The position numbers were made by a program, and so were the translations under genes. A stretch of DNA of 64,000 nucleotides from an uncultured Lachnospiraceae bacterium (GTDB taxonomy: Bacteria > Bacillota > Clostridia > Lachnospirales > Lachnospiraceae), in assembly GCA_902776305.1 (NCBI GenBank), contig CACYPS010000018.1, positions 1 through 64,000 of the forward strand, written 5' to 3'. The notes beneath the pieces are model-generated. The model was not told the DNA's origin, did not search any database, and was given only the letters and a program-made list of their open reading frames with translations. Positions within the stretch are counted from its first letter, which is position 1. Every line of letters starts with the position of its first letter. Shown here piece after piece: positions 17,424-25,808 of the stretch.

Positions 17424-19745
17424 ATGGCAGATGAGATAAGGAAATCAGATAGTGGTAAAAGCGGAAAGAGATATCTGCTGACGCGAAATGAGCAGGAGCT
17501 TCACAACCCGAAGGACTTTACCAGTCCGGATGAGCTGTACGGTATCCTGGTTCGAAGTGTGCTCAAGTATCATCCGTCTGATGATCTGACTATGATTGAA
17601 AAAGCATATAAAATTGCATTAGATGCTCACAAAGATCAACGCAGGAAGTCAGGGGAGCCGTATATTATTCATCCCCTCTGTGTCGCACTTATACTCGCGG
17701 ATCTGGAACTAGATAAGGAGACGATTACTGCCGGGCTTCTCCATGATGTCGTGGAAGATACAGGGATGACCAACGAAGATATCAGGAGAGAATTCAACGC
17801 TGAGGTCGAGCTGCTGGTCGATGGCGTAACAAAACTCGGTCAGATCGGTTACAAGGCGGATAAGGTGGAAGTTCAGGCCGAGAACCTCAGAAAAATGTTC
17901 CTGGCTATGGCGAAGGATATCCGTGTCATACTGATAAAGCTCGCTGACCGACTTCATAACATGAGAACACTCCAGTATATGAGGCCGGAAAAGCAGAAGG
18001 AAAAAGCCCGTGAGACGATGGACATCTATTCACCGATCGCGGGCAGGCTCGGTATTGCACGCATTAAGACGGAGATGGATGATCTGGCGCTTCGCTACCT
18101 GGAGCCGTCTATCTATTTCAGCCTTGTACAGCAGGTAGATGCGAGAAAGACGCAGAGAGAGGCATTTGTAGACAGCATTGTTCAGGAAGTCTGGAAAAAA
18201 GTCGAAGATGCCGGTATCAAGGCGGAAGTCAGAGGCCGGGTAAAGCACTTCTTCTCGATATATAAGAAAATGGTGAATCAGGATAAGACGATCGATGAGA
18301 TTTACGATCTCTTCGCTGTTCGAATTATCGTCAATTCCGTACCGGAGTGTTATGCGTCTCTCGGACTCATACATGACATGTATACTCCTGTCCCCGGCAG
18401 ATTCAAAGATTACATCGCGATGCCGAAAGAAAATATGTATCAGTCCCTGCACTCGACACTGATCGGTCCGGGAGGCACACCGTTCGAGGTGCAGATCCGT
18501 ACATTTGAGATGCACAGGACCGCTGAATACGGTATCGCAGCACACTGGAAATATAAGGAAGTGTCAAACGGAAGGCAGGTCAGCGGCAATCAGGAAGAGG
18601 AGAAGCTGTCATGGCTCCGTCAGATCCTGGAATGGCAGCAGGATATGTCCGATAACAGAGAGTTCATGTCACTCCTGAAATCGGATCTCGACCTATTCAA
18701 CGAAAATGTTTACTGTTTCTCACCTGCCGGTGACGTCAAGGCGCTGCCGAACGGTTCCTGTACCGTTGATTTTGCCTACAGTGTTCACTCAGCAGTCGGT
18801 AACAAGATGGTCGGTGCCAGAGTTAACGGGAAACTGGTCCCCATCGAATACATACTCCAGAACGGTGACCGCGTTGAAATTATCACTTCTCAAAATGCGC
18901 GCGGACCGAGCCGCGACTGGCTCAAGATTGTCAAAAGCACGCAGGCAAAGAATAAAATCAATCAGTGGTTCCGTCAGGAACTTAAGTCTGAAAATATTGA
19001 AAAAGGCAAGGAACTCGTCAATAGCTGTGCAAAGCAGAAGGGTTATCAGCCCTCAGATCTCATGAAGACCGAATATATGGAAGGTGTCATGAGAAAATAC
19101 GGGTTCCGCGACTGGAATTCCGTGCTCGCCGCAGTGGGACACGGCGGACTTAAGGAGGGTCAGGTCGTCAACAAGATGATCGACCTTCTTGAAAAGGAAA
19201 AGAAAAAGAAGATTACAGATGAAGAAGTGATGGCTGCGACCACTCTGAACAAGGAGAAACTTCCGCTCGTTAAAAAGGACGGAAAAGGAGGAATCGTTGT
19301 TCAGGGGCTTAACGATCTCGCTGTCCACTTCGCAAAATGCTGTAATCCGATCCCCGGAGATGAAATCGTCGGATTTGTAACGAGGGGAAGAGGAGTCACG
19401 ATTCATCGTACCGACTGTGTCAATATCATGAACATGAGCGATGAAGACAGAGGAAGGCTTATTGAGGCAGAGTGGCTGCTTGCGGAGGACGAAAAGAATG
19501 CTGCTCTTTACGCGGCCGAAGTCGTGATTTATGCACAGAACCGAACAGGACTTTTGGTAGATATTTCGCGCACACTGACCGAGCGCAAGATCGATATCGG
19601 CCAGATGTCTGTCCGCACGAATAAGCAGGGAGTGGCAACTCTGGAGATGAGCTTCAGCGTTCATTCCAAGGATGAACTCAGTGCCGTGATCCGTGAACTT
19701 CGAAAGATCCAGAATGTTGTAGATGTCACAAGAAAGACAGGTTAA
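17424..19745 (+). CDS. rel: Bifunctional (p)ppGpp synthetase/hydrolase Rel
   Basis: Protein of 773 aa controlling the stringent response. The N-terminal HD hydrolase domain keeps HDVVEDT (about residue 107), so hydrolysis should be active. The synthetase domain follows (about 240-370, with FKDYIAMPKENMYQSLH). The TGS domain is at about 400-460, a zinc-finger region has CCNPIPGD, and the ACT domain is at the C-terminus. Together they are a full-length Rel. The frame reaches back to a GTG at 17391 without a ribosome binding site, so the ATG at 17424 was preferred although its GGAAGG site is 13 nt away. A repeat of family A begins right after the stop. Confidence 0.94.
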   Translation: MADEIRKSDSGKSGKRYLLTRNEQELHNPKDFTSPDELYGILVRSVLKYHPSDDLTMIEKAYKIALDAHKDQRRKSGEPYIIHPLCVALILADLELDKETITAGLLHDVVEDTGMTNEDIRREFNAEVELLVDGVTKLGQIGYKADKVEVQAENLRKMFLAMAKDIRVILIKLADRLHNMRTLQYMRPEKQKEKARETMDIYSPIAGRLGIARIKTEMDDLALRYLEPSIYFSLVQQVDARKTQREAFVDSIVQEVWKKVEDAGIKAEVRGRVKHFFSIYKKMVNQDKTIDEIYDLFAVRIIVNSVPECYASLGLIHDMYTPVPGRFKDYIAMPKENMYQSLHSTLIGPGGTPFEVQIRTFEMHRTAEYGIAAHWKYKEVSNGRQVSGNQEEEKLSWLRQILEWQQDMSDNREFMSLLKSDLDLFNENVYCFSPAGDVKALPNGSCTVDFAYSVHSAVGNKMVGARVNGKLVPIEYILQNGDRVEIITSQNARGPSRDWLKIVKSTQAKNKINQWFRQELKSENIEKGKELVNSCAKQKGYQPSDLMKTEYMEGVMRKYGFRDWNSVLAAVGHGGLKEGQVVNKMIDLLEKEKKKKITDEEVMAATTLNKEKLPLVKKDGKGGIVVQGLNDLAVHFAKCCNPIPGDEIVGFVTRGRGVTIHRTDCVNIMNMSDEDRGRLIEAEWLLAEDEKNAALYAAEVVIYAQNRTGLLVDISRTLTERKIDIGQMSVRTNKQGVATLEMSFSVHSKDELSAVIRELRKIQNVVDVTRKTG

Positions 19746-19827
19746 GTTTGAAAGTAAACTTTCAAACTTTGATTGGCGGGTCAGATGACCATGCAAGCAT
19801 GGTCGCCTGACCCTGGAGGAACAAATT
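19746..19827 (+). repeat. Dispersed repeat family A, copy 2
   Basis: The best-preserved copy: perfect stem GTTTGAAAGT/ACTTTCAAAC, then GATTGGCGGGTCAG, hairpin GACCATG/CATGGTC, CTGACCC and TGGAGGAACAAATTA. It begins at the rel stop codon and its last bases supply the GGAGGA upstream of the next gene, so any rel-MBL read-through mRNA must carry it. Confidence 0.9.
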
Positions 19828-19831
19828 AGGA

Positions 19832-20449
19832 ATGAATATATATGTCTGCATTGTCGGAGAACTGATGACCAACTGTTATCTGATTGAAAATGAGAAGACA
19901 CATGAGACCCTGATCGTCGATCCGGGTGCGAGTGCGCACAAGATTGCGGATACGCTGAAGAACAAGGGCCTTCACCCGGTCGCTATCCTGCTGACGCATG
20001 CCCACAATGATCATTTCGACGGAGTAGAAGGTCTGCGCAAAAGATACGATGAGCTTCCAATCTATATCGGCGAGCTCGAGACAGATCTTCTGGCGGACGG
20101 GACCCTGAACAATCCGTTCGGAGATTCAGAGGGTCTCACAGCAGATTACACGGTCAGCGACGGTCAGATCCTTGAACTTGCCGGTCTCACAATGAAAGTT
20201 ATCCACACGCCGGGACACACTGCGGGAAGTGTGTGTTACTATTTCGAGCAGGATAAGATCCTTGTAGCGGGTGATACTCTGTTCTTCAGGAGCTACGGAA
20301 GAACGGACCTCGCCACCGGCTCTGATAAGGAGATGTTCGAATCTCTGGAGAAGCTGCTTACCGGGCTTCCTGAGGATGTGCAGGTCCTGCCCGGTCATGG
20401 CAGAACTACGACCATAGGTTATGAGAAGGCGGTGAAGGGGTTCGAATGA
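19832..20449 (+). CDS. Metallo-beta-lactamase-fold hydrolase (glyoxalase II-like)
   Basis: Protein of 205 aa. THAHNDHFDG near residue 54 is the HxHxDH metal motif; HTPGHTAGS and the Asp in VAGDTLF add further ligands; PGHGRTTT is the last His. Short single-domain proteins of this type act as thioester hydrolases or similar detoxifying enzymes; the substrate here is unknown. The ribosome binding site comes from repeat A. The gene overlaps hemZ by 4 bp (ATGA), so the two are translationally coupled. Confidence 0.9.
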   Translation: MNIYVCIVGELMTNCYLIENEKTHETLIVDPGASAHKIADTLKNKGLHPVAILLTHAHNDHFDGVEGLRKRYDELPIYIGELETDLLADGTLNNPFGDSEGLTADYTVSDGQILELAGLTMKVIHTPGHTAGSVCYYFEQDKILVAGDTLFFRSYGRTDLATGSDKEMFESLEKLLTGLPEDVQVLPGHGRTTTIGYEKAVKGFE

Positions 20450-21903
20450 ATATCGGCGTACAGCTCGATCGTGAAGAGTTTTTATATGACATACATTCGC
20501 TTGTGAAGAGTTTCTTCCCGGATGATGACGTGAGCATCTACACGGACGGTGACACAGCCAAATGTGAAGCCGCCCGCGATCTTTTGTTATACGTTCATAT
20601 CCCGGAGATTGATGACCGGAAACGTGTCAAGGATTCCCTCAAGCGGGAGTTCTATGAGACACTCTCGGATTACACCGGCAGAACACTTCCCTGGGGAACG
20701 CTGTCGGGTATAAGACCGACCAAAATTCCCATGAAGATGCTCGAGGAAGGTCTTCCTGAAAGTGTAATCAGAAAAAGAATACAGGATACATATCTGGTAT
20801 CCGATCAGAAAACGGACCTGATGATAAGCGTTGCTGAAAATGAGCGCCGTCTCCTCTCAGGCGTTTCGCTCGGATCGGATTCTTTCAGCCTCTATATACA
20901 TGTCCCGTTCTGCCCGTCGATCTGTCTCTACTGCACATTCAGCGCTTCCCCCGTGAAACAGTGGGAAAAGAGAATGGACGAATATCTCGATGCTGTGGAG
21001 TTTGAATTGTCTTGCGGACGTCCTATGGGACAGCTTCCGGAATCTGTGAAAAAGACAGAAATCGTTCCGGATACGAACAGAAAGCCGGTGACTTTCTATG
21101 TCGGCGGCGGAACGCCTACTTCCCTTTCGGCAGCACAGCTCGACAGACTGCTTTGCATGGCCGAAAAGTACTACGATCTGTCCGGATGTGTCGAGAGAAC
21201 TGTTGAGGCAGGCAGACCTGATTCCATAACGCCGGAGAAGCTGGAAGTTCTCAAAAAGCATAATATTACGAGAATTTCGGTGAATCCGCAGACAATGAAT
21301 CAAAAGACGCTTGACCTGATCGGAAGGCACCATACGGTGGAGGACACAAAGAAAGCCTTCAAGATGGCCCGGGAAGCCGGATTCGATAATATCAATATGG
21401 ATATCATACTCGGACTTCCGGGCGAGGAGGCCGAGGACGTACAGAACACGCTGAGGCAGATCGAGGAGCTTAATCCGGACAGTCTGACCGTACATTCGCT
21501 TGCCGTCAAGAGAGCTTCAAGGCTTACGAAGAATCTGCGGGAAGAGCATGCTGCGGGCAAGATAGCGGATTACAGCAGATATGAAGGACTGGCATTTGTA
21601 AATTCCGGAGAGATCATCGAAAATGCGTATGAATCGGCTCTCAGGATGGGAATGGAGCCTTACTACCTGTACAGACAGAAGAATATGAAGGGCGGGCTTG
21701 AGAACACCGGATTTGCGAGACCGGGCAAAGAGTGTTTGTACAATATTCTAATAATGGAAGAGATGCAGGAGATCCGCGCTTTCGGTGCCGGAGCTTCCAC
21801 CAAGACTGTATCGGAGGACGGAAGAATCGACCGGATCATAAATCCCAAGGATGTGAAGACATATCTTGAGAGAGTGGCCACCGCGAAAGAGGCACATCTT
21901 TAA
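20446..21903 (+). CDS. hemZ: Radical-SAM coproporphyrinogen dehydrogenase-like protein HemZ
   Basis: Protein of 485 aa. A distinct N-terminal about 150 residues precede the radical-SAM cluster CPSICLYC (Cys156, Cys160, Cys163). YVGGGTPTSL and GLPGE are typical of the HemN/HemZ/HemW group. The N-terminal extension and its place after an MBL hydrolase fit HemZ. The annotation is by family; many anaerobes with this gene lack a heme pathway, so the true substrate is uncertain. Confidence 0.88.
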   Translation: MNIGVQLDREEFLYDIHSLVKSFFPDDDVSIYTDGDTAKCEAARDLLLYVHIPEIDDRKRVKDSLKREFYETLSDYTGRTLPWGTLSGIRPTKIPMKMLEEGLPESVIRKRIQDTYLVSDQKTDLMISVAENERRLLSGVSLGSDSFSLYIHVPFCPSICLYCTFSASPVKQWEKRMDEYLDAVEFELSCGRPMGQLPESVKKTEIVPDTNRKPVTFYVGGGTPTSLSAAQLDRLLCMAEKYYDLSGCVERTVEAGRPDSITPEKLEVLKKHNITRISVNPQTMNQKTLDLIGRHHTVEDTKKAFKMAREAGFDNINMDIILGLPGEEAEDVQNTLRQIEELNPDSLTVHSLAVKRASRLTKNLREEHAAGKIADYSRYEGLAFVNSGEIIENAYESALRMGMEPYYLYRQKNMKGGLENTGFARPGKECLYNILIMEEMQEIRAFGAGASTKTVSEDGRIDRIINPKDVKTYLERVATAKEAHL

Positions 21904-21960
21904 ATGTCCGCTTTACAAAGACAGTAGTGAATGCTAATATTTACGTTTGGGTAAACTTAT

Positions 21961-22611
21961 ATGGGAAAAATTGTTGATTATAATCTGACAGAGGAAATAT
22001 CGCACGGCATTTATGTGAGCCGCCTTGCCCGGGATGTTACCCGGGCTCTTGGTCATGATGAGAAAATGCAGTACGACATGGCTCTCGCCGGAATGCTCCA
22101 CGATATCGGAAAGCTGAGGCTTGCGAATTATATCTACGGTGAAGCAACCGCGGAATCTCCTCTGATGATAGAAGAAATGAAATATGTGCGGATGCACTCT
22201 CTTCTTTCCTACAATATCGTTAAGAGCAGAGGGTATAATGAACGTGTCTGTGAAACTATTCTCTATCATCATGAGAACATGGACGGTTCCGGTTATCCCG
22301 AGAATCTTACCGGGGAGGATATTCCCGAGGGATCGAGGATCATACGGGTCTGTGATGTTTTTGCGGCGCTGACAACGGATCGTCCTTACAGAAAGAGCTT
22401 TACAAAGGATGAGGCCCTGAGCCTTATGATCGACGAAATCAATAGTTTTGATATGCGCGTGTTCCTGGCTTTTGAACATGTCGTCCATAAAGTGGCCACG
22501 AGCTATCAGCCGTGCCTGCCGGATCTTGACGGTATGCTTCTTGAAGGACTGACGGGTGTGGACAGAATTCTCCGTGAAAAGAGATTGGGGTCTGACTCCG
22601 AGAATCGGTAA
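21961..22611 (+). CDS. HD-GYP domain phosphohydrolase
   Basis: Protein of 216 aa. An almost complete HD-GYP domain is visible: LHDIGKL near residue 42, HHENMDGSGYP near 102, and VCDVFAALTTDRPYR. HD-GYP proteins hydrolyse cyclic dinucleotides, usually c-di-GMP. Here the domain stands alone without a receiver or sensor. The ribosome binding site is poor. It sits between hemZ and hisS on the same strand. Confidence 0.85.
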   Translation: MGKIVDYNLTEEISHGIYVSRLARDVTRALGHDEKMQYDMALAGMLHDIGKLRLANYIYGEATAESPLMIEEMKYVRMHSLLSYNIVKSRGYNERVCETILYHHENMDGSGYPENLTGEDIPEGSRIIRVCDVFAALTTDRPYRKSFTKDEALSLMIDEINSFDMRVFLAFEHVVHKVATSYQPCLPDLDGMLLEGLTGVDRILREKRLGSDSENR

Positions 22612-22653
22612 GTACGAAGGCTTTGCGACAGATAAGACGAAAGGAAATATATT

Positions 22654-23859
22654 ATGGCACTCAAGAAAAAACCTGTTAACGGTATGAAAGATATCCTGCC
22701 TGCTGAAATGGCTGTGCGCATGTATGTTATCGGACTGATCCGTGAGACATACGATGCATTCGGTTTCTCATCCATCGAGACGCCGGCCGTTGAGCATATC
22801 GGTAATCTTCTCTCCAAGCAGGGCGGTGAGAACGAAAAACTCATTTTCAAGATCTTAAAGAGAGGAGAGAAGCTGGATCTCTCTCAGCCGACTACGGAAG
22901 ACGCCGTCACAGACAGCGGACTGCGATATGACCTGACACTTCCGCTTTCCAGATATTATGCAAATCATGCAAATGAGCTGCCGTCTCCCTTCAAAGCTCT
23001 CCAGATCGGCAGTGTCTGGCGTGCAGATCGCCCGCAGAGAGGCAGATACCGTCAGTTCACGCAGTGTGATATCGATATTCTCGGGGATCCGACTTATCTT
23101 GCGGAAATAGAACTGATACTGGCCACCACGACTGTTCTCGGAAAACTGGATTTCCACAACTTCACGATTCGAATTAACGACAGAAAGATCCTGAAGGGAA
23201 TGGCTGCCAAAGCCGGTTTCGCGGAATCCGACTATGACAAGGTCTTCATCATTCTTGATAAGATGGACAAGATCGGACTCGAGGGAGTCAGGGCAGAGCT
23301 TCTTGAGAGCTATCCGGAAGAAATCGTTACCCCTTATCTCGCTCAGTTCGAGGAGGGAGCAGATCCTGCCGCTCTTATGGAAGGCTCTCCGCTTCCGCAG
23401 ATCATCTCCACTGTGGAAGCCACCAAGACAGCTGATTTCAAAGTCAAATTCGATCCGACCCTTGTCCGCGGAATGAGCTACTATACAGGTCCGATCTTCG
23501 AGATCGCCATGGATGAGTTCGGCGGTTCCGTCGGCGGCGGTGGACGCTACGACGAGATGATCGGAAAGTTTACCGGACAGCAGACGCCGGCAGTCGGATT
23601 TTCGATCGGTTTTGAACGCATAATCATGCTGCTCCTTGAGAGAGGATTTAAGGTTCCGGGAGCGAGAGAAAAGATCGCTTTCCTCGTTGAAAAGAAGATG
23701 CCGGATGAAAGACTCACGGAAGTCTTTGAAGAGGCACAGAAGGAACGTGCACAAGGCAAGGCGGTAGCAATTTCAATCATGAAGAAGAATAAGAAATTCC
23801 AGAAGGATCAGCTTGCAGCGGAAGGCTACACAGAGATCCGGGAGTTCTTTGCAAAATAA
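22654..23859 (+). CDS. hisS: Histidine-tRNA ligase
   Basis: Protein of 401 aa. Class II synthetase motif 2 appears as WRADRPQRGRYRQF at about 120; the histidine-specific segments VRGMSYYTG and GGGRYDEM and the motif 3 region VGFSIGFERI are all present. The C-terminal anticodon-binding domain is complete. It is slightly shorter than the usual 420 aa. An AAAGGA site lies upstream of the ATG. There is no room for a T-box in the 42-bp gap before it. aspS follows closely, the usual hisS-aspS pair. Confidence 0.95.
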   Translation: MALKKKPVNGMKDILPAEMAVRMYVIGLIRETYDAFGFSSIETPAVEHIGNLLSKQGGENEKLIFKILKRGEKLDLSQPTTEDAVTDSGLRYDLTLPLSRYYANHANELPSPFKALQIGSVWRADRPQRGRYRQFTQCDIDILGDPTYLAEIELILATTTVLGKLDFHNFTIRINDRKILKGMAAKAGFAESDYDKVFIILDKMDKIGLEGVRAELLESYPEEIVTPYLAQFEEGADPAALMEGSPLPQIISTVEATKTADFKVKFDPTLVRGMSYYTGPIFEIAMDEFGGSVGGGGRYDEMIGKFTGQQTPAVGFSIGFERIIMLLLERGFKVPGAREKIAFLVEKKMPDERLTEVFEEAQKERAQGKAVAISIMKKNKKFQKDQLAAEGYTEIREFFAK

Positions 23860-23887
23860 ACACAGTGATGAAAGGCTGGAAAAATTT

Positions 23888-25729
23888 ATGGCAGAATCAA
23901 TGAGCGGACTTCGGCGCACATGCCGCTGCGCGGAAGTCACGGAGGAAATGATCGGACAGAAAGTGACTCTGATGGGATGGGTCGCAAAGTGCAGAAACAA
24001 AGGCGGTATTGTGTTCGTAGATATGCGTGACCGCAGCGGAATCATGCAGGTCATTTATGAAGGTGTTGAAAATGCAGGTTCACTGCGCAGCGAGTTCTGC
24101 ATTGCCGCGACAGGTATCGTCCGCAGGAGAGAAGGTGCCGTAAATCCGAATCTTAAGACGGGAAGCCTTGAGATCGAAGGCCAGGATCTCAGAATTCTGA
24201 GTTCCTCGGAGACGCCGCCTTTCCATGTACTGGACGGCATCGACACACGCGAAGACCTTCGTCTCCGCTACAGATATCTTGATCTCAGAAGACCGGAACT
24301 TCAGAAGAAGATCATGTTCCGTTCACGCCTGGTCTCTCTGGTCAGAGAATTCATGGATCGTGAAGGTTTCCTTGATATAGAGACTCCGGATCTGATCGGA
24401 AGTACGCCGGAAGGCGCAAGAGATTATCTCGTGCCGAGCCGGGTGCATCCGGGCTGCTTCTATGCACTGCCGCAGAGCCCGCAGCTTTTCAAACAGCTGC
24501 TTATGTGCTCCGGATTCGACCGCTACTATCAGATTGCAAGGTGCTTCCGTGATGAGGACCTCCGTGCGGATCGTCAGCCGGAGTTCACACAGATCGACAT
24601 GGAGCTTTCTTTTGTAGATCAGGACGACGTCATGGATGTCAACACACGGCTCCTCGGTTTCGTGCTGTCCCGCCTGCCGGAAGTATATGAGCAGCTCGGC
24701 TTTGACACGGAGCTTGCAAAAGCAGCAAAAAACGCAGCAGAGAAGATAAATACGGAAGGCATTGCAAAGATGCCGTGGCAGCAGGCTATGGATCTTTACG
24801 GATCCGACAAGCCGGACCTCCGCTTCGGTATGCCGATTGCTGATGTTACGGATTCTGTCCGTGATTGCGGATTTGGCGTGTTCACCGATGCAATTGAAAA
24901 TGGCGGTATGGTACGCGGCCTCAATGTGAAGGGGCAGGGCGGCATGCCGAGAAAGAAGATCGATAAGCTCGTTGAGGTGGCCAAGACATATGGCGCTAAG
25001 GGGCTTGCTTACATCGCAATTCAGGAAAACGGAAACATCAAGTCCTCATTTGCCAAGTTCATGACGGAAGAGCAGATGGCTGCTCTCATCGAAAAGATGG
25101 GAGGACAGAACGGAGACCTGCTTGTATTTGCAGCTGACAAGTTCAAAGTAGTCTGCGCATCTCTCGGTGCTGTTCGTCTGTACCTCGGCGATCAGCTGGG
25201 TCTGTATGATAAGAATGAACTCTGCTTCGTATGGATCACGGAGTTCCCGCTCCTTGAGTGGTCAGATGAGGAAAATCGTTTCATGGCAATGCATCACCCG
25301 TTCACGATGCCTGTCCTATCAGACTTTGAGCATGTGGATGAGGATCCGGGCAGCGTTCGCGCCGAGGCTTACGATATTGTCCTGAATGGCTGTGAACTGG
25401 GAGGCGGCTCTGTCAGAATTCATATGGATGATGTTCAGGAGAAAATGCTTGAGGTGCTCGGTTTCTCGAAAGAGCGGGCAAATGAACAGTTCGGCTTCCT
25501 GCTCCGTGCTTTCAAGTACGGTGTTCCGCCTCACGCAGGACTTGCCTACGGTCTTGACCGTATGGCCATGCTGTTCACGGGTTCCGATTCGATCCGTGAC
25601 GTCATAGCATTCCCGAAGGTGAAAGATGCCTCAGATCTCATGATCGACGCACCGGCAGCGGTCGAGGAAAAACAGCTGAAGGAGCTCTCGATAGCGGTTG
25701 CGATCGAGGCAAAGGAAGATAAAGAATAA
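23888..25729 (+). CDS. aspS: Aspartate-tRNA ligase
   Basis: Protein of 613 aa, the size of bacterial-type AspRS. The N-terminal OB fold binds the anticodon (about 20-125). Class II core motif 2 has FRDEDLRADRQPEFTQ, a bacterial GAD insertion domain lies near 300-400, and motif 3 has GLAYGLDRM at the end. The frame opens at 23813 inside hisS, but the ATG at 23888 gives the normal N-terminus. Whether it is discriminating or also charges tRNA-Asn cannot be told here. Confidence 0.95.
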   Translation: MAESMSGLRRTCRCAEVTEEMIGQKVTLMGWVAKCRNKGGIVFVDMRDRSGIMQVIYEGVENAGSLRSEFCIAATGIVRRREGAVNPNLKTGSLEIEGQDLRILSSSETPPFHVLDGIDTREDLRLRYRYLDLRRPELQKKIMFRSRLVSLVREFMDREGFLDIETPDLIGSTPEGARDYLVPSRVHPGCFYALPQSPQLFKQLLMCSGFDRYYQIARCFRDEDLRADRQPEFTQIDMELSFVDQDDVMDVNTRLLGFVLSRLPEVYEQLGFDTELAKAAKNAAEKINTEGIAKMPWQQAMDLYGSDKPDLRFGMPIADVTDSVRDCGFGVFTDAIENGGMVRGLNVKGQGGMPRKKIDKLVEVAKTYGAKGLAYIAIQENGNIKSSFAKFMTEEQMAALIEKMGGQNGDLLVFAADKFKVVCASLGAVRLYLGDQLGLYDKNELCFVWITEFPLLEWSDEENRFMAMHHPFTMPVLSDFEHVDEDPGSVRAEAYDIVLNGCELGGGSVRIHMDDVQEKMLEVLGFSKERANEQFGFLLRAFKYGVPPHAGLAYGLDRMAMLFTGSDSIRDVIAFPKVKDASDLMIDAPAAVEEKQLKELSIAVAIEAKEDKE

Positions 25730-25739
25730 AGGTTACTAC

Positions 25740-25768
25740 TTTTCATCGATTTTGTTTTATGCTATACT
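25740..25768 (+). promoter_or_regulatory. Probable promoter of the LCP-like gene
   Basis: TTTTCA (25740-25745), a 17-bp spacer and TATACT (25763-25768), about 40 bp upstream of the start. The -35 match is only fair. Confidence 0.5.
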
Positions 25769-25808
25769 GAAACCGTCTATGTTAACCGTGATATGAGGGA
25801 GAGTGCAT